A stretch of DNA of 64,000 bases from Roseicyclus marinus (lineage in GTDB: Bacteria > Pseudomonadota > Alphaproteobacteria > Rhodobacterales > Rhodobacteraceae), in the NCBI RefSeq assembly GCF_030163795.1, contig NZ_JASJOF010000008.1:109862-173861 (forward strand). The letters run 5' to 3'. Each line of letters opens with the position of its first letter. Position 1 is the stretch's first letter. The notes below the pieces were generated by a model that was given only the letters and a program-made list of their open reading frames with translations, did not search any database and had not been told where the DNA came from. The position numbers and the translations under genes were made by a program. Of the stretch, positions 7,938 through 17,883 are shown piece by piece.

Positions 7938-9467
7938 TCAGACGCGCGCCCCGCGATCGAGCCGGGCGAGGAAGGTTTCGGCGCTGTCGAGCGTCGCCTT
8001 CCGCTTGTCATCCGACATGCGCATCCAGGTGCGGTACATCTGCGCCATGCGGGGGTTCTTGCCGAAGGTCTCGCGGTGGCGATGCAGGAAAGCCCAGTAG
8101 AGATAATTGTAGGGACATGCTTTATCCCCAGACTTATCCTCAATCTCATAGGCGCATTTCTTGCAATAATCCGACATTTTGTGGATGTAGTTGCCGCCCG
8201 AGACATAGGGCTTGGAGCCCACGATGCCGCCATCGGCGAACTGGCTCATCCCGATGACATTGGGCGCCTCGACCCATTCATAGGCATCGGCATAAACGGC
8301 CAGATACCATTCATGCACCTGATGCGGGTCGATGCCTGCGAGAAGCGCGAAATTGCCGGTGATCATCAGGCGCTGGATGTGATGGGCATAGGCCTCGTCC
8401 CGGGTCTGTTCGACGGCCCGCGAGATGCAGCGCATGTCCGTATCGGCGGTCCAGTAGAAATCGGGCAGCTTGCGGTCGTGGCCCAGCGCGTTCAGTGACG
8501 TGTATTCGGGGCCTTCGTGGAAATAGATGCCGCGCATGTATTCGCGCCAGCCGATGATCTGGCGGATGAACCCCTCGACCGCGTTGAGGGGGGCCGCGCC
8601 GTCGCGATAGGCGGCCTCGGCGGCCTCGCAGATCTCGCGCCAGTGCAACAGCCCGGCGTTCAGATACATCGAGATGACCGCGTGGTAGAGGAACCGGTTC
8701 CCATCGAGCATCGCATCTTGATAGTCGCCAAACCTCGGCAGGGCGTTGCGGATGAAATGACTGAGCGCCTGCCGCGCCTGTCCTTGGTCTGTGGCGTACC
8801 AGAAGGGGCGCAGCGTGCCGAAATTCCCGGCAAAGCGATCCTCGACAAGCTTCAGAACCTCTTCGACCGTTTCGTCGGGGGTGAAGTGCATCGGGCCGCC
8901 GAAGTCGATGTCATCCGGCGCGGGCTTGCGGTTGTCGTGGTCGTAGTTCCATTTGCCGCCTTCGGGCTTGTCACCGTCCATCAAGAGGCCGGTCTTGCGC
9001 CGCATCTCGCGGTAAAACCATTCCATCCGGAGTTCCTTGCGCCCTTCGGCCCAAGCGTCGAATTCCGCATGGCTGCAAAGGAAACGGTCGTCGGCAAAGA
9101 GATGGACGGGAACCGGACACTCCTCGAGCGCGGCGATCAGGCGAAATTCGCCCGGTTCGGTCGCTAGAACTTCGGTCGCGCCGGTTTCCGACGCGCGGCG
9201 GATCAATTCGCCCGGGATGGATTGGGTGTTGTCGGGATCGTCAAGCCGCGTGTAGCGCACGGACCATCCCTGCCCTTCCAATCGGGCTGCAAATTTGCGC
9301 ATCGCGGCAAAGAGGAACGCGATCTTCTTGGGGTGATGGGGGACATATTCGGCCTCTGCCATGACCTCGGCCATGACGATCGTGTCGCGGTCCGGGTCGC
9401 CTTCGCGCAGCGCCGATAGGTCTTCGGAGAGCTGGTCGCCGAGAATGAGGATCAGGCGGCCTACCAC
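7938..9467 (-). CDS. FeS-type (6-4) photolyase / cryptochrome-related protein
   Basis: This flavoprotein of about 509 aa belongs to the FeS-BCP (PhrB-like) branch of the photolyase superfamily. The N-terminal Rossmann part begins LILILGDQLSEDLSAL, as in this family. Four cysteines fit the 4Fe-4S ligands: one in DMRCIS, two in YCKKCAY and one in DKACPYNYLYW. No ATG is near the domain start. A GTG at 9467 overlaps the stop of the upstream SDR gene and is my start; a longer ATG start at 9539 would lie within the SDR gene. The family repairs (6-4) photoproducts or senses light. Confidence 0.88.
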   Translation of the reverse strand: MVGRLILILGDQLSEDLSALREGDPDRDTIVMAEVMAEAEYVPHHPKKIAFLFAAMRKFAARLEGQGWSVRYTRLDDPDNTQSIPGELIRRASETGATEVLATEPGEFRLIAALEECPVPVHLFADDRFLCSHAEFDAWAEGRKELRMEWFYREMRRKTGLLMDGDKPEGGKWNYDHDNRKPAPDDIDFGGPMHFTPDETVEEVLKLVEDRFAGNFGTLRPFWYATDQGQARQALSHFIRNALPRFGDYQDAMLDGNRFLYHAVISMYLNAGLLHWREICEAAEAAYRDGAAPLNAVEGFIRQIIGWREYMRGIYFHEGPEYTSLNALGHDRKLPDFYWTADTDMRCISRAVEQTRDEAYAHHIQRLMITGNFALLAGIDPHQVHEWYLAVYADAYEWVEAPNVIGMSQFADGGIVGSKPYVSGGNYIHKMSDYCKKCAYEIEDKSGDKACPYNYLYWAFLHRHRETFGKNPRMAQMYRTWMRMSDDKRKATLDSAETFLARLDRGARV

Positions 9468-10126
9468 GGGATTTCGGCCCCGGCGTAATCGAAAAAGCCG
9501 CCCGATTGGTCGGGTGTCAGGCGTTCCATCACATCGCACAGATTGGCGGCTGCCGCCTCGGGCGTCACCTTGCCGTGCTTGGGGTCGTAGCCTTCGGTGA
9601 AGGATGTGGCGACCGTGCCGGGATGGAGCGCCGAGATCACCGCGTCGCGGTGGCTGCGCCCCAATTCGATGGCCGCACCATGCACGATCTGGTTCAGCGC
9701 CGCCTTGGAGGCGCGGTAAGAATGCCAGCCGCCGATGCGGTTGTCCCCGATGGAGCCGACACGCGCTGTCAGGACACCGGTGACGGAACGCCCCCGCTTG
9801 GGCAGGAGACGCGGAAGATGGCTGATCAGCTGCGCGACGCCGATCGTGTTCACGGCAAAGACGCGGGCCATAGTGGCCGGGTCGATGGCCGACAGTTGCT
9901 TTTCGGGCGCTGCACCCTCGGGCGCAAGGATACCGACCGAGATGAACACGGTCTGAAACGGCCCCTCCAGCGCGCCCATCAGGCGCGCGACGCTGTCCGG
10001 GTCGGTCACGTCCAACCCATCTTGAGCGCGCGACAGCGTGGTCACGCAGCCGCCGCGGGCGCGCATTTCATCTGCCACCGCGCGACCGATCCCGCCCGAG
10101 GCCCCTATCACCAGTGCATCTATCAT
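9461..10126 (-). CDS. short-chain dehydrogenase/reductase
   Basis: This 221-aa classical SDR has the Rossmann motif GASGGIG at residues 8-14 and a YxxxK active site in SYRASKAALNQ. It overlaps the photolyase start, so the two are probably co-translated. That pairing recurs in related bacteria to my recollection, but the substrate is unknown. The start MIDALVIGASGG is preferred over an upstream ATG that adds 21 unrelated residues. Confidence 0.85.
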   Translation of the reverse strand: MIDALVIGASGGIGRAVADEMRARGGCVTTLSRAQDGLDVTDPDSVARLMGALEGPFQTVFISVGILAPEGAAPEKQLSAIDPATMARVFAVNTIGVAQLISHLPRLLPKRGRSVTGVLTARVGSIGDNRIGGWHSYRASKAALNQIVHGAAIELGRSHRDAVISALHPGTVATSFTEGYDPKHGKVTPEAAAANLCDVMERLTPDQSGGFFDYAGAEIPW

Positions 10127-10218
10127 GGCGGGCGAGCTATGGCGCGGCAGCGATCGGTCAATCCCCTTGACCCGATTGGGGGTTTTCATTCACGCGCGGA
10201 TGGGTAAATTCCCAGCCC

Positions 10219-10332
10219 ATGACCAGTCAGGCCCATACCACGACCCGTGCCGCGCCGTTTGCGCGCAGCGGTCTTGCCGCGTCTTCGGCGCGGCCCGCCC
10301 TGCTTGGTCTTCTGCTCCTTAGCCGCCTCTGA
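10219..10332 (+). CDS. leuL: leucine-rich leader peptide of leuA (attenuator peptide)
   Basis: This 37-codon ORF begins ATG ACC AGT CAG. Its last ten residues are LLGLLLLSRL, with seven leucines just before the stop. It lies 76 nt upstream of leuA and its stop codon is inside a perfect hairpin (10326-10361). This is the architecture of ribosome-mediated transcription attenuation: scarce leucyl-tRNA stalls the ribosome on the Leu run and changes which leader helix forms. It shows no similarity requirement beyond the Leu run. Confidence 0.82.
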   Translation: MTSQAHTTTRAAPFARSGLAASSARPALLGLLLLSRL

Positions 10333-10361
10333 GCGTGCCTGTCGGCGCGACCGCTCAGAGG
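10326..10361 (+). promoter_or_regulatory. leader hairpin of the leuA attenuator
   Basis: Perfect 10-bp arms CCTCTGAGCG (10326-10335) and CGCTCAGAGG (10352-10361) enclose the leader-peptide stop codon. No U run follows directly, so it may be the pause or antiterminator helix rather than the terminator itself. A possible -35 TTGACC lies at 10166, but its -10 is weak. Confidence 0.65.
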
Positions 10362-10408
10362 AGGGACAGCGCCGGATCACACAGACACCAAGCTAAGGAA
10401 GACCTGCC

Positions 10409-11974
10409 ATGACCATCGATCCCAATCGCGTCCTCATTTTCGACACGACGCTGCGTGACGGCGAGCAATCGCCGGGCGCCACCATGAGCCACGAGGAAAA
10501 GCTGGAGATCGCGGCGCTCCTTGACGAGATGGGCGTCGATATCATCGAAGCCGGGTTTCCCATCGCGTCCGAGGGCGATTTCGCCGCCGTATCCGAGATC
10601 GCGAAACTGGCCAAGCGCGCCACGATCTGTGGCCTCGCGCGGGCGAATTTCAACGACATCGACCGCTGCTGGGAGGCGGTGAAACACGCCAAATCTCCGC
10701 GTATCCACACCTTTATCGGCACGTCGCCGATGCACCGCGCCATCCCCAACCTGACGATGGACGAGATGGCCGAACGGATCCACGACACGGTCACCCACGC
10801 CCGCAACCTGTGCGACAACGTGCAATGGTCGCCGATGGATGCGACGCGGACGGAATGGGATTACCTCGCCCGCGTGGTGGAAATCGCGATCAAGGCCGGG
10901 GCCACGACCATCAATATTCCCGACACGGTGGGCTATACCGCACCCGTGGAGAGCGCCGACCTGATCCGGCGGCTGATCGCCGAAGTGCCGGGCGCCGATA
11001 CCGTCGTCTTTGCCACGCATTGCCACAACGATCTGGGCATGGCGACGGCCAATGCGCTGGCCGCCGTCGCGGGCGGCGCGCGCCAGATCGAATGCACGAT
11101 CAACGGTCTGGGCGAGCGTGCGGGCAATACCGCGCTGGAAGAAGTGGTCATGGCGCTCAAGGTCCGCCACGACATCATGCCCTATTCGACGGGCGTCGAC
11201 ACGACGAAGATCATGCAAATCTCGCGCCGGGTCAGCACGGTCTCGGGCTTCGTGGTGCAACCCAACAAGGCCATCGTCGGCAAGAACGCCTTTGCGCACG
11301 AGTCCGGTATCCATCAGGACGGGATGCTGAAATCCAAGGACACGTTCGAGATCATGCGCCCCGAGGATGTGGGCCTGTCGGGCACGTCCCTGCCGCTTGG
11401 CAAGCATTCGGGGCGGGCCGCGTTGCGCGCCAAGCTCAAGGATCTCGGCTTCGACATGGTCGACAACCAGCTCAATGATCTTTTCGTGCGGTTCAAGGCG
11501 CTGGCCGACCGCAAGAAGGAAGTGTTCGACGACGACCTGATCGCGCTGGTGACCGATGCTGCCGCCGCGGGACAGGCCGACCATCTGGAGCTGAAATTCC
11601 TGCGGGTGATCTGCGGGACCGAGGCACCGCAATCGGCCGATATCACGCTGCGCGTGGGCGAGGCGGACAAGCAGGCCACCGCGCAGGGCGACGGGCCGGT
11701 CGATGCGGCCTTCAACGCGGTCAAGGCGCTCTATCCCAACGAGGCGGTGCTGCAACTCTACCAGGTGAGTGCGGTGACCGAGGGGATGGACGCGCAGGCG
11801 ACCGTAACCGTGCGGATCGAGGAGGATGGACGGATCGCCACGGGTCAGTCGGCGGACACCGACACGGTGGTCGCCAGCGTGAAAGCCTATGTGAACGCGC
11901 TCAACCGGCTGATCGTGCGGCGCGAAAAGCTGGGCTCGGACAAGCGCGAAGTGTCCTACAAGGACGCGGGCTGA
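10409..11974 (+). CDS. leuA: 2-isopropylmalate synthase
   Basis: This 521-aa enzyme condenses acetyl-CoA with 2-oxoisovalerate, the first committed step of leucine synthesis. The N-terminal DRE-TIM barrel starts FDTTLRDGEQSPG and carries the metal motif HCHNDLGMA. The mid-region has HESGIHQDGML and GKHSGR. The C-terminal 120 residues form the LeuA regulatory domain for leucine feedback. An AAGGAAG ribosome site lies just upstream. Expression is likely set by the leader-peptide attenuator at 10219-10361. Confidence 0.97.
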   Translation: MTIDPNRVLIFDTTLRDGEQSPGATMSHEEKLEIAALLDEMGVDIIEAGFPIASEGDFAAVSEIAKLAKRATICGLARANFNDIDRCWEAVKHAKSPRIHTFIGTSPMHRAIPNLTMDEMAERIHDTVTHARNLCDNVQWSPMDATRTEWDYLARVVEIAIKAGATTINIPDTVGYTAPVESADLIRRLIAEVPGADTVVFATHCHNDLGMATANALAAVAGGARQIECTINGLGERAGNTALEEVVMALKVRHDIMPYSTGVDTTKIMQISRRVSTVSGFVVQPNKAIVGKNAFAHESGIHQDGMLKSKDTFEIMRPEDVGLSGTSLPLGKHSGRAALRAKLKDLGFDMVDNQLNDLFVRFKALADRKKEVFDDDLIALVTDAAAAGQADHLELKFLRVICGTEAPQSADITLRVGEADKQATAQGDGPVDAAFNAVKALYPNEAVLQLYQVSAVTEGMDAQATVTVRIEEDGRIATGQSADTDTVVASVKAYVNALNRLIVRREKLGSDKREVSYKDAG

Positions 11975-11994
11975 GGCGCGCGCGAGGCTGCGGA

Positions 11995-12022
11995 CCGCGG
12001 TTTTCCATCCGGAAAACTGCGG
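11995..12022 (+). terminator. stem-loop after leuA
   Basis: CCGCGGTTTTCC and GGAAAACTGCGG form a 12-bp stem with one G-U pair and a 4-nt loop, followed by only three T. It is a possible weak terminator between leuA and mreB. The rest of the 235-nt gap (to 12209) shows no gene. Confidence 0.4.
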
Positions 12023-12131
12023 TTTGCCCGCAAAGGCGCGGAGGCGGTTCAAGATACGCACCCCCGGCGGAATGACGCTTACCGCGGCGGCATGGGGGCC
12101 TTTACGCCCCGGAGCGTGAGCGCCTATATGA

Positions 12132-13247
<1,116 letters not shown>

Positions 13248-13291
13248 CGACCCCGCCCGCCAGACCCATCCCGCCCCGCTGAAGGAGCGAC

Positions 13292-14245
13292 ATGGCCCGC
13301 GACAGTCACGACGCCGCCCATACCCGTCCCGTCCGGCGCTTGCTGGTGACGGTTCTGGTGCTGTGCCTGCTGGCGCTCGTGCTGGTTTGGCGCATCGACA
13401 ATCCGCGGATCGAACGGATGCGCGCGGCCATCGTGGACACGGTGGTGCCCAATATGGATTGGGCGTTGGCACCGGTGACGGGGCTCGCGCGGATGCTGGA
13501 CGATTTCCAGAGCTACGCGCGGCTTTACGAACAGAACCAGGAATTGCGCCGCGAATTGCAGCAGATGCGCGCGTGGCGCGAGGCGGCGTTGCAGCTGGAA
13601 CAGGAAAACGCGCGGCTTCTGGACCTGAACCGGGTGCAGTTGAACCCGGAACTGACCTTTGTCACCGGGATCGTGATGGCCGATGCGGGAAGCCCGTTCC
13701 GGCGGTCGGTTCTGCTCAATGTCGGCGCGCGGGACGGCATCCTTGACGGCTGGGCGACGATGGACGGGCTTGGCGTCGTCGGGCGCATCTCGGGCGTGGG
13801 CGACCGCACGTCGCGGGTGCTGATGCTGACGGATGCGAGCAGCCGGGTGCCGGTGACGATCCAGCCCTCGGGGCAGCAGGCCCTGCTGATGGGCGACAAC
13901 ACGCAGGCCCCGATCCTCGATTTCATCGAATCGCCCGAGGATATCAGCGCGGGTGACCGGATTGTGACCTCGGGGGATGACGGCCTGTTTCCGCCCGGGC
14001 TTTTGGTCGGGCAGGTGGTGGAGACCACGGACAGGCGGCTGCGGGCGCGGCTGTCCGCGGATCTTGCGCGGCTGCGGTTCCTGCGCGTGATGCGCAGCCA
14101 TCCGGGCACGTCGCTGGACGATCCGGGCAGTCTGATCGGCCCGCCATGGCCCCCGCCCGAGGGGTTCGTGCTGCCGCCCGGTGTCGCGCCGGTGCAGCGG
14201 CCCGATCAGGCGGCGCGGCTTGGGCGCGAGGGGGTGCTGGAATGA
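13292..14245 (+). CDS. mreC: rod shape-determining protein MreC
   Basis: This 317-aa bitopic protein has one N-terminal membrane segment (about residues 17-34), a coiled coil (about 66-110, rich in QNQELRRELQQ-type heptads) and a periplasmic beta-barrel pair. MreC links cytoplasmic MreB to PBP2. The proline-rich tail is ordinary for alphaproteobacterial MreC. Its stop overlaps the mreD start as ATGA. Confidence 0.93.
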   Translation: MARDSHDAAHTRPVRRLLVTVLVLCLLALVLVWRIDNPRIERMRAAIVDTVVPNMDWALAPVTGLARMLDDFQSYARLYEQNQELRRELQQMRAWREAALQLEQENARLLDLNRVQLNPELTFVTGIVMADAGSPFRRSVLLNVGARDGILDGWATMDGLGVVGRISGVGDRTSRVLMLTDASSRVPVTIQPSGQQALLMGDNTQAPILDFIESPEDISAGDRIVTSGDDGLFPPGLLVGQVVETTDRRLRARLSADLARLRFLRVMRSHPGTSLDDPGSLIGPPWPPPEGFVLPPGVAPVQRPDQAARLGREGVLE

Positions 14246-14772
14246 CCGGCCTCACCTCGCCCCGGCATATCTGGGCCTACCGCGCCCTTTTTCTGGGCCT
14301 GTGCGCGGCGGTGATCGCCTACAAGCTCTTGCCGCTGAGCCTGCATGACCAGGGGCTGCCGGGGCCGGACCTGCTTTTGGCGCTGACGCTGGCCTGGCTG
14401 TTGCGACAGCCCGCCGTCGTGCCCATCGGGTCGATCCTGATCGTGTTCCTTTTGAGCGATTTCCTGTTCCAGCGCCCGCCGGGACTCTGGACGCTGTTGG
14501 TCTTGATCGTGTCCGAAAGCCTGCGCCAGCGCCGCCTGACGATGACGGAGTTTCCGTTCCTCGTGGAATGGTCCGCCTTTGCGGGCGCGATCCTTGCCAT
14601 GATCGTTCTGGAGCGCATCATCTTGTGGGTGCTGATGGTCGACTTGCCGCCCCTTGGCCTGTCGCTCACTCACGGGATTGTCACCGCGGCGATCTACCCG
14701 CTTGTCGTGGCTGTCTCGAAATTCCTGTTCGGCTTGCGTAAGATCGGGCCAGCCGAGGCTGAGGCATTGTGA
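14242..14772 (+). CDS. mreD: rod shape-determining protein MreD
   Basis: This 176-aa protein has about five hydrophobic membrane spans and is the small integral partner of MreC. The start overlaps the mreC stop by 4 nt, indicating translational coupling, so the longer in-frame ORF beginning inside mreC is rejected. The assignment rests on position and topology, since MreD sequences are poorly conserved. Confidence 0.88.
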   Translation: MTGLTSPRHIWAYRALFLGLCAAVIAYKLLPLSLHDQGLPGPDLLLALTLAWLLRQPAVVPIGSILIVFLLSDFLFQRPPGLWTLLVLIVSESLRQRRLTMTEFPFLVEWSAFAGAILAMIVLERIILWVLMVDLPPLGLSLTHGIVTAAIYPLVVAVSKFLFGLRKIGPAEAEAL

Positions 14773-14776
14773 CCGC

Positions 14777-16729
14777 ATGAAGCGCACCCAGAAAGACACG
14801 ACGGACAGCGCGCGCCAAATCGGGCGCCGCAGCCTTGTCGTGGGCGGGCTGTTCGTCGCCACCGGCGGGGTGCTTGCCGCGCGGATGCGCTACCTTCAGG
14901 TCGAGCGGGCCGAGGATTTCCGGATGCTGGCCGAGGAGAACCGGATCAATATCCGGCTGCTGCCGCCCGCGCGCGGCCTGATCTTTGACCGGGGTGGCGT
15001 GCTTCTGGCGGGCAACGAGCAGAATTACCGGATCACGCTGGTGCGCGAGGACGCGGGCGATGTGGACGCCGTGCTGGCGGAATTGGCGCGCATCGTGAAC
15101 CTCGACATGGTGGCGCTGGACCGCGCGCGTCAGGAAATCGCGCGCCGCCCGCCCTTCGTGCCCGTCACCATCGCCGACCGGCTGAGCTGGGCGGAATTGA
15201 GCGCCGTGGCGGTCAATGCCCCCGCCCTGCCCGGGGTGACGCCGGAGGTGGGCCTGAGCCGGATTTATCCGATGGGGGGCGATTTTGCCCATGTAGTGGG
15301 CTATGTCGGCCCGGTTTCGGATTATTACCTCGAACAGACGGGAGATACCGATCCTGTTCTCCAGATCCCGGATTTCCAGGTCGGGCGGAACAATGTCGAG
15401 GCGCGGCTGGAACACCGCCTGCGGGGCAGCGCCGGAACCAAGCGCGTCGAGGTGAACGCCGGCGGCCGCATCATGCGCGAACTGGACCGCGACCCGCCCG
15501 ATCCGGGCGCGGATGTGCAGTTGACCGTCGATGCGGGCTTGCAAAACTACGTCGAGGCGCGGCTGTCGGGCGAAAGCGCGGGATCGGTGGTGATCGATTG
15601 CCAGACCGGCGAGATCCTGGCGCTGGCTTCGGCCCCGACCTATGACCCCAACCTCTTCGTGCGCGGGATCTCGACCGCGTCGTGGAACGCCTTGAACAAC
15701 GATGCCTATCGCCCGCTTGCGAACAAGGCGACGCAGGGGCTTTATCCGCCCGGCTCGACCTACAAGATGATCGTGGCGCTGGCCGCGCTCGAGGCGGGCA
15801 TCATCAACCCCGAGGAGACCGTGGGTTGCCCCGGCCACATGGATGTGGGCGACCGACGGTTCCATTGCTGGCGGCGCGGTGGGCATGGCCGGATGGACCT
15901 CGTGCAGGCGCTTGCCCAAAGCTGCGACGTCTATTTCTACGATATCGCGCAGCGGGTGGGGATCGAGGCGATCACGGCCATGGCGCGGCGGCTGGGCTGC
16001 GGCGTGCGCCACGACCTGCCCCTGTCGGGCATCGCCGAGGGTCTTGCCCCCACGATGGAATGGAAGGTGCAGAACCGCGGCGCGGCCTGGGTGGTGGGCG
16101 ATACGCTCAACGCCTCGATCGGGCAGGGTTTCGTCCTGTCCTCGCCGCTGCATCTTGCAGTGATGACGGCGCGGCTGGCCACGGGTCGGGCTGTCCAGCC
16201 CTCCATCATCCGCTCCGTCGACGGGGTGAGCCAACTGCCCGATGCCGCCCCGGACATGGGCTTTGCACCGGCGCATCTGGACTACATCCATCGCGGCATG
16301 TGGCAGGTGAACAATGACCGGCGCGGTACTGCCTATGCCAGCCGCGTCGAGGTGTCGGATTTTGGGATCGCGGGCAAGACCGGCACGAGCCAAGTGCGCA
16401 ATATCTCGGCGGCCGAACGCGCCTCGGGGGTGATCTCGAACGACGACCTGCCTTGGGAACGGCGCGACCACGCGCTTTACGTCGGCTATGCCCCCTATAC
16501 CAACCCGCGTTATGCCTGCGCGGTGATCGTGGAGCACGGCGGCGGCGGGTCGGCGGTGGCCGCGCCCATCGCGCGCGACATCTTGTTGCGGGCGCAGCTG
16601 GGCGAGGTTCCGCCCCTCGAGCTTTATCCCACGAACCAGCGCCGCGACATCGAACGGCTGCACCGCGAGCTTCCGATCCTGCCCACGCCGCCCGTGCCCA
16701 CGGGCCGCACCGTGCGGAGCCAAGCATGA
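14777..16729 (+). CDS. mrdA: penicillin-binding protein 2 (elongasome transpeptidase)
   Basis: This 650-aa class B PBP crosslinks peptidoglycan during lateral wall growth. It has an N-terminal membrane anchor (about residues 20-38), a pedestal domain beginning near ARGLIFDRGG, and transpeptidase motifs Ser327-x-x-Lys330 (GSTYKM), Ser382-Cys-Asp384 and Lys534-Thr-Gly (GKTGTSQ). The start MKRTQKDTTD lies just past the mreD stop; an upstream ATG inside mreD is rejected. It overlaps rodA by ATGA. Confidence 0.96.
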   Translation: MKRTQKDTTDSARQIGRRSLVVGGLFVATGGVLAARMRYLQVERAEDFRMLAEENRINIRLLPPARGLIFDRGGVLLAGNEQNYRITLVREDAGDVDAVLAELARIVNLDMVALDRARQEIARRPPFVPVTIADRLSWAELSAVAVNAPALPGVTPEVGLSRIYPMGGDFAHVVGYVGPVSDYYLEQTGDTDPVLQIPDFQVGRNNVEARLEHRLRGSAGTKRVEVNAGGRIMRELDRDPPDPGADVQLTVDAGLQNYVEARLSGESAGSVVIDCQTGEILALASAPTYDPNLFVRGISTASWNALNNDAYRPLANKATQGLYPPGSTYKMIVALAALEAGIINPEETVGCPGHMDVGDRRFHCWRRGGHGRMDLVQALAQSCDVYFYDIAQRVGIEAITAMARRLGCGVRHDLPLSGIAEGLAPTMEWKVQNRGAAWVVGDTLNASIGQGFVLSSPLHLAVMTARLATGRAVQPSIIRSVDGVSQLPDAAPDMGFAPAHLDYIHRGMWQVNNDRRGTAYASRVEVSDFGIAGKTGTSQVRNISAAERASGVISNDDLPWERRDHALYVGYAPYTNPRYACAVIVEHGGGGSAVAAPIARDILLRAQLGEVPPLELYPTNQRRDIERLHRELPILPTPPVPTGRTVRSQA

Positions 16730-17865
16730 GTTTTCTAGAATACAACGTGAAGATCACGCCTTCGGGCTGGCGCAAGGTGCTGTACCTGAACTGGGCGCTG
16801 ATCTTGCTGATCGTGGCGGTCGCCTGCGTGGGCTTCTTGATGCTCTATTCGGTCGCGGGCGGGCAATTGTCCCGCTGGGCCGAGCCGCAGATGAAACGTT
16901 TCGCGCTGGGGTTCGTGCTGATGCTGGTCGTCGCAATGGTGCCGATCTGGTTCTGGCGCAACATGTCGGCACTGGCCTATGGCATTTCGGTGCTGTTGCT
17001 CGTCTTCGTCGAATTTTTCGGCGCGGTCGGCATGGGCGCGCAGCGCTGGATCGACCTCGGCTTCATGCGGCTGCAACCCTCGGAACTGACCAAGATCACC
17101 TTGGTGATGGTGCTGGCGGCCTATTACGACTGGCTTGACCTGTCCAAGAAATCGCGCCCGCTTTTCGTGCTGATCCCGCTGGTTCTGATCGGCGTGCCGA
17201 CCTTTCTGACGCTGATGCAGCCCGATCTCGGCACCGCCTTGCTGTTGTTGATGGGCGGCGGCGCGGTGATGTTCGTCGCGGGCGTTCATTGGGCCTATTT
17301 CGCGGCCGTGATCGCCTCCGGTGCAGGGGCGGTGGCTGCCGTCTTCGCCTCGCGCGGGACGCCGTGGCAATTGCTGCAAGATTACCAGTATCGCCGGATC
17401 GACACGTTTCTGGACCCCACCAACGATCCCTTGGGCGCGGGCTACCACATCACGCAAAGCCAGATCGCGCTCGGATCGGGCGGCTGGACCGGGCGTGGGT
17501 TCATGGAAGGCACGCAGAGCCGCCTGAACTTCCTTCCCGAGAAGCACACCGACTTCATCTTCACCACGCTGGCCGAGGAATTCGGTTTTGTCGGCGCCGC
17601 CTCGCTTCTGGCGCTCTATATTCTGATCCTCGTTTTCTGCATCGTGACCGCGATCCAACACCGGGACCGCTTCGCCTCGCTTCTGGTGATGGGGATCGCC
17701 GTCGCCTTCTTCCTCTATTTCGCGATCAACATGGCCATGGTCATGGGCCTTGCCCCGGTTGTGGGGGTGCCCCTGCCGCTGGTCAGCTATGGCGGATCGG
17801 CAATGCTGGTCTTGATGGTGGCCTTCGGTCTGGTGCAAAGCGCCCATATCCATCGACCGCGCTAG
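16726..17865 (+). CDS. mrdB: peptidoglycan glycosyltransferase RodA
   Basis: This 379-aa SEDS-family polymerase has about ten membrane spans. Characteristic blocks are GAQRWIDLGFMRLQPSEL, the QPDLGTAL loop, the FLPEKHTDFIF loop and the C-terminal PLPLVSYGGSAML. It pairs with PBP2, whose stop it overlaps by 4 nt. It is the last gene of the elongasome operon. Confidence 0.96.
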   Translation: MSFLEYNVKITPSGWRKVLYLNWALILLIVAVACVGFLMLYSVAGGQLSRWAEPQMKRFALGFVLMLVVAMVPIWFWRNMSALAYGISVLLLVFVEFFGAVGMGAQRWIDLGFMRLQPSELTKITLVMVLAAYYDWLDLSKKSRPLFVLIPLVLIGVPTFLTLMQPDLGTALLLLMGGGAVMFVAGVHWAYFAAVIASGAGAVAAVFASRGTPWQLLQDYQYRRIDTFLDPTNDPLGAGYHITQSQIALGSGGWTGRGFMEGTQSRLNFLPEKHTDFIFTTLAEEFGFVGAASLLALYILILVFCIVTAIQHRDRFASLLVMGIAVAFFLYFAINMAMVMGLAPVVGVPLPLVSYGGSAMLVLMVAFGLVQSAHIHRPR

Positions 17866-17883
17866 ACAGACAGGACCAGCCCC

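Noticed and set aside
10186..10380. 64-aa minus-strand Arg/Lys-rich ORF in the leuA leader
   Set aside because: It overlaps the leucine leader peptide and its hairpin on the other strand; no ribosome site.
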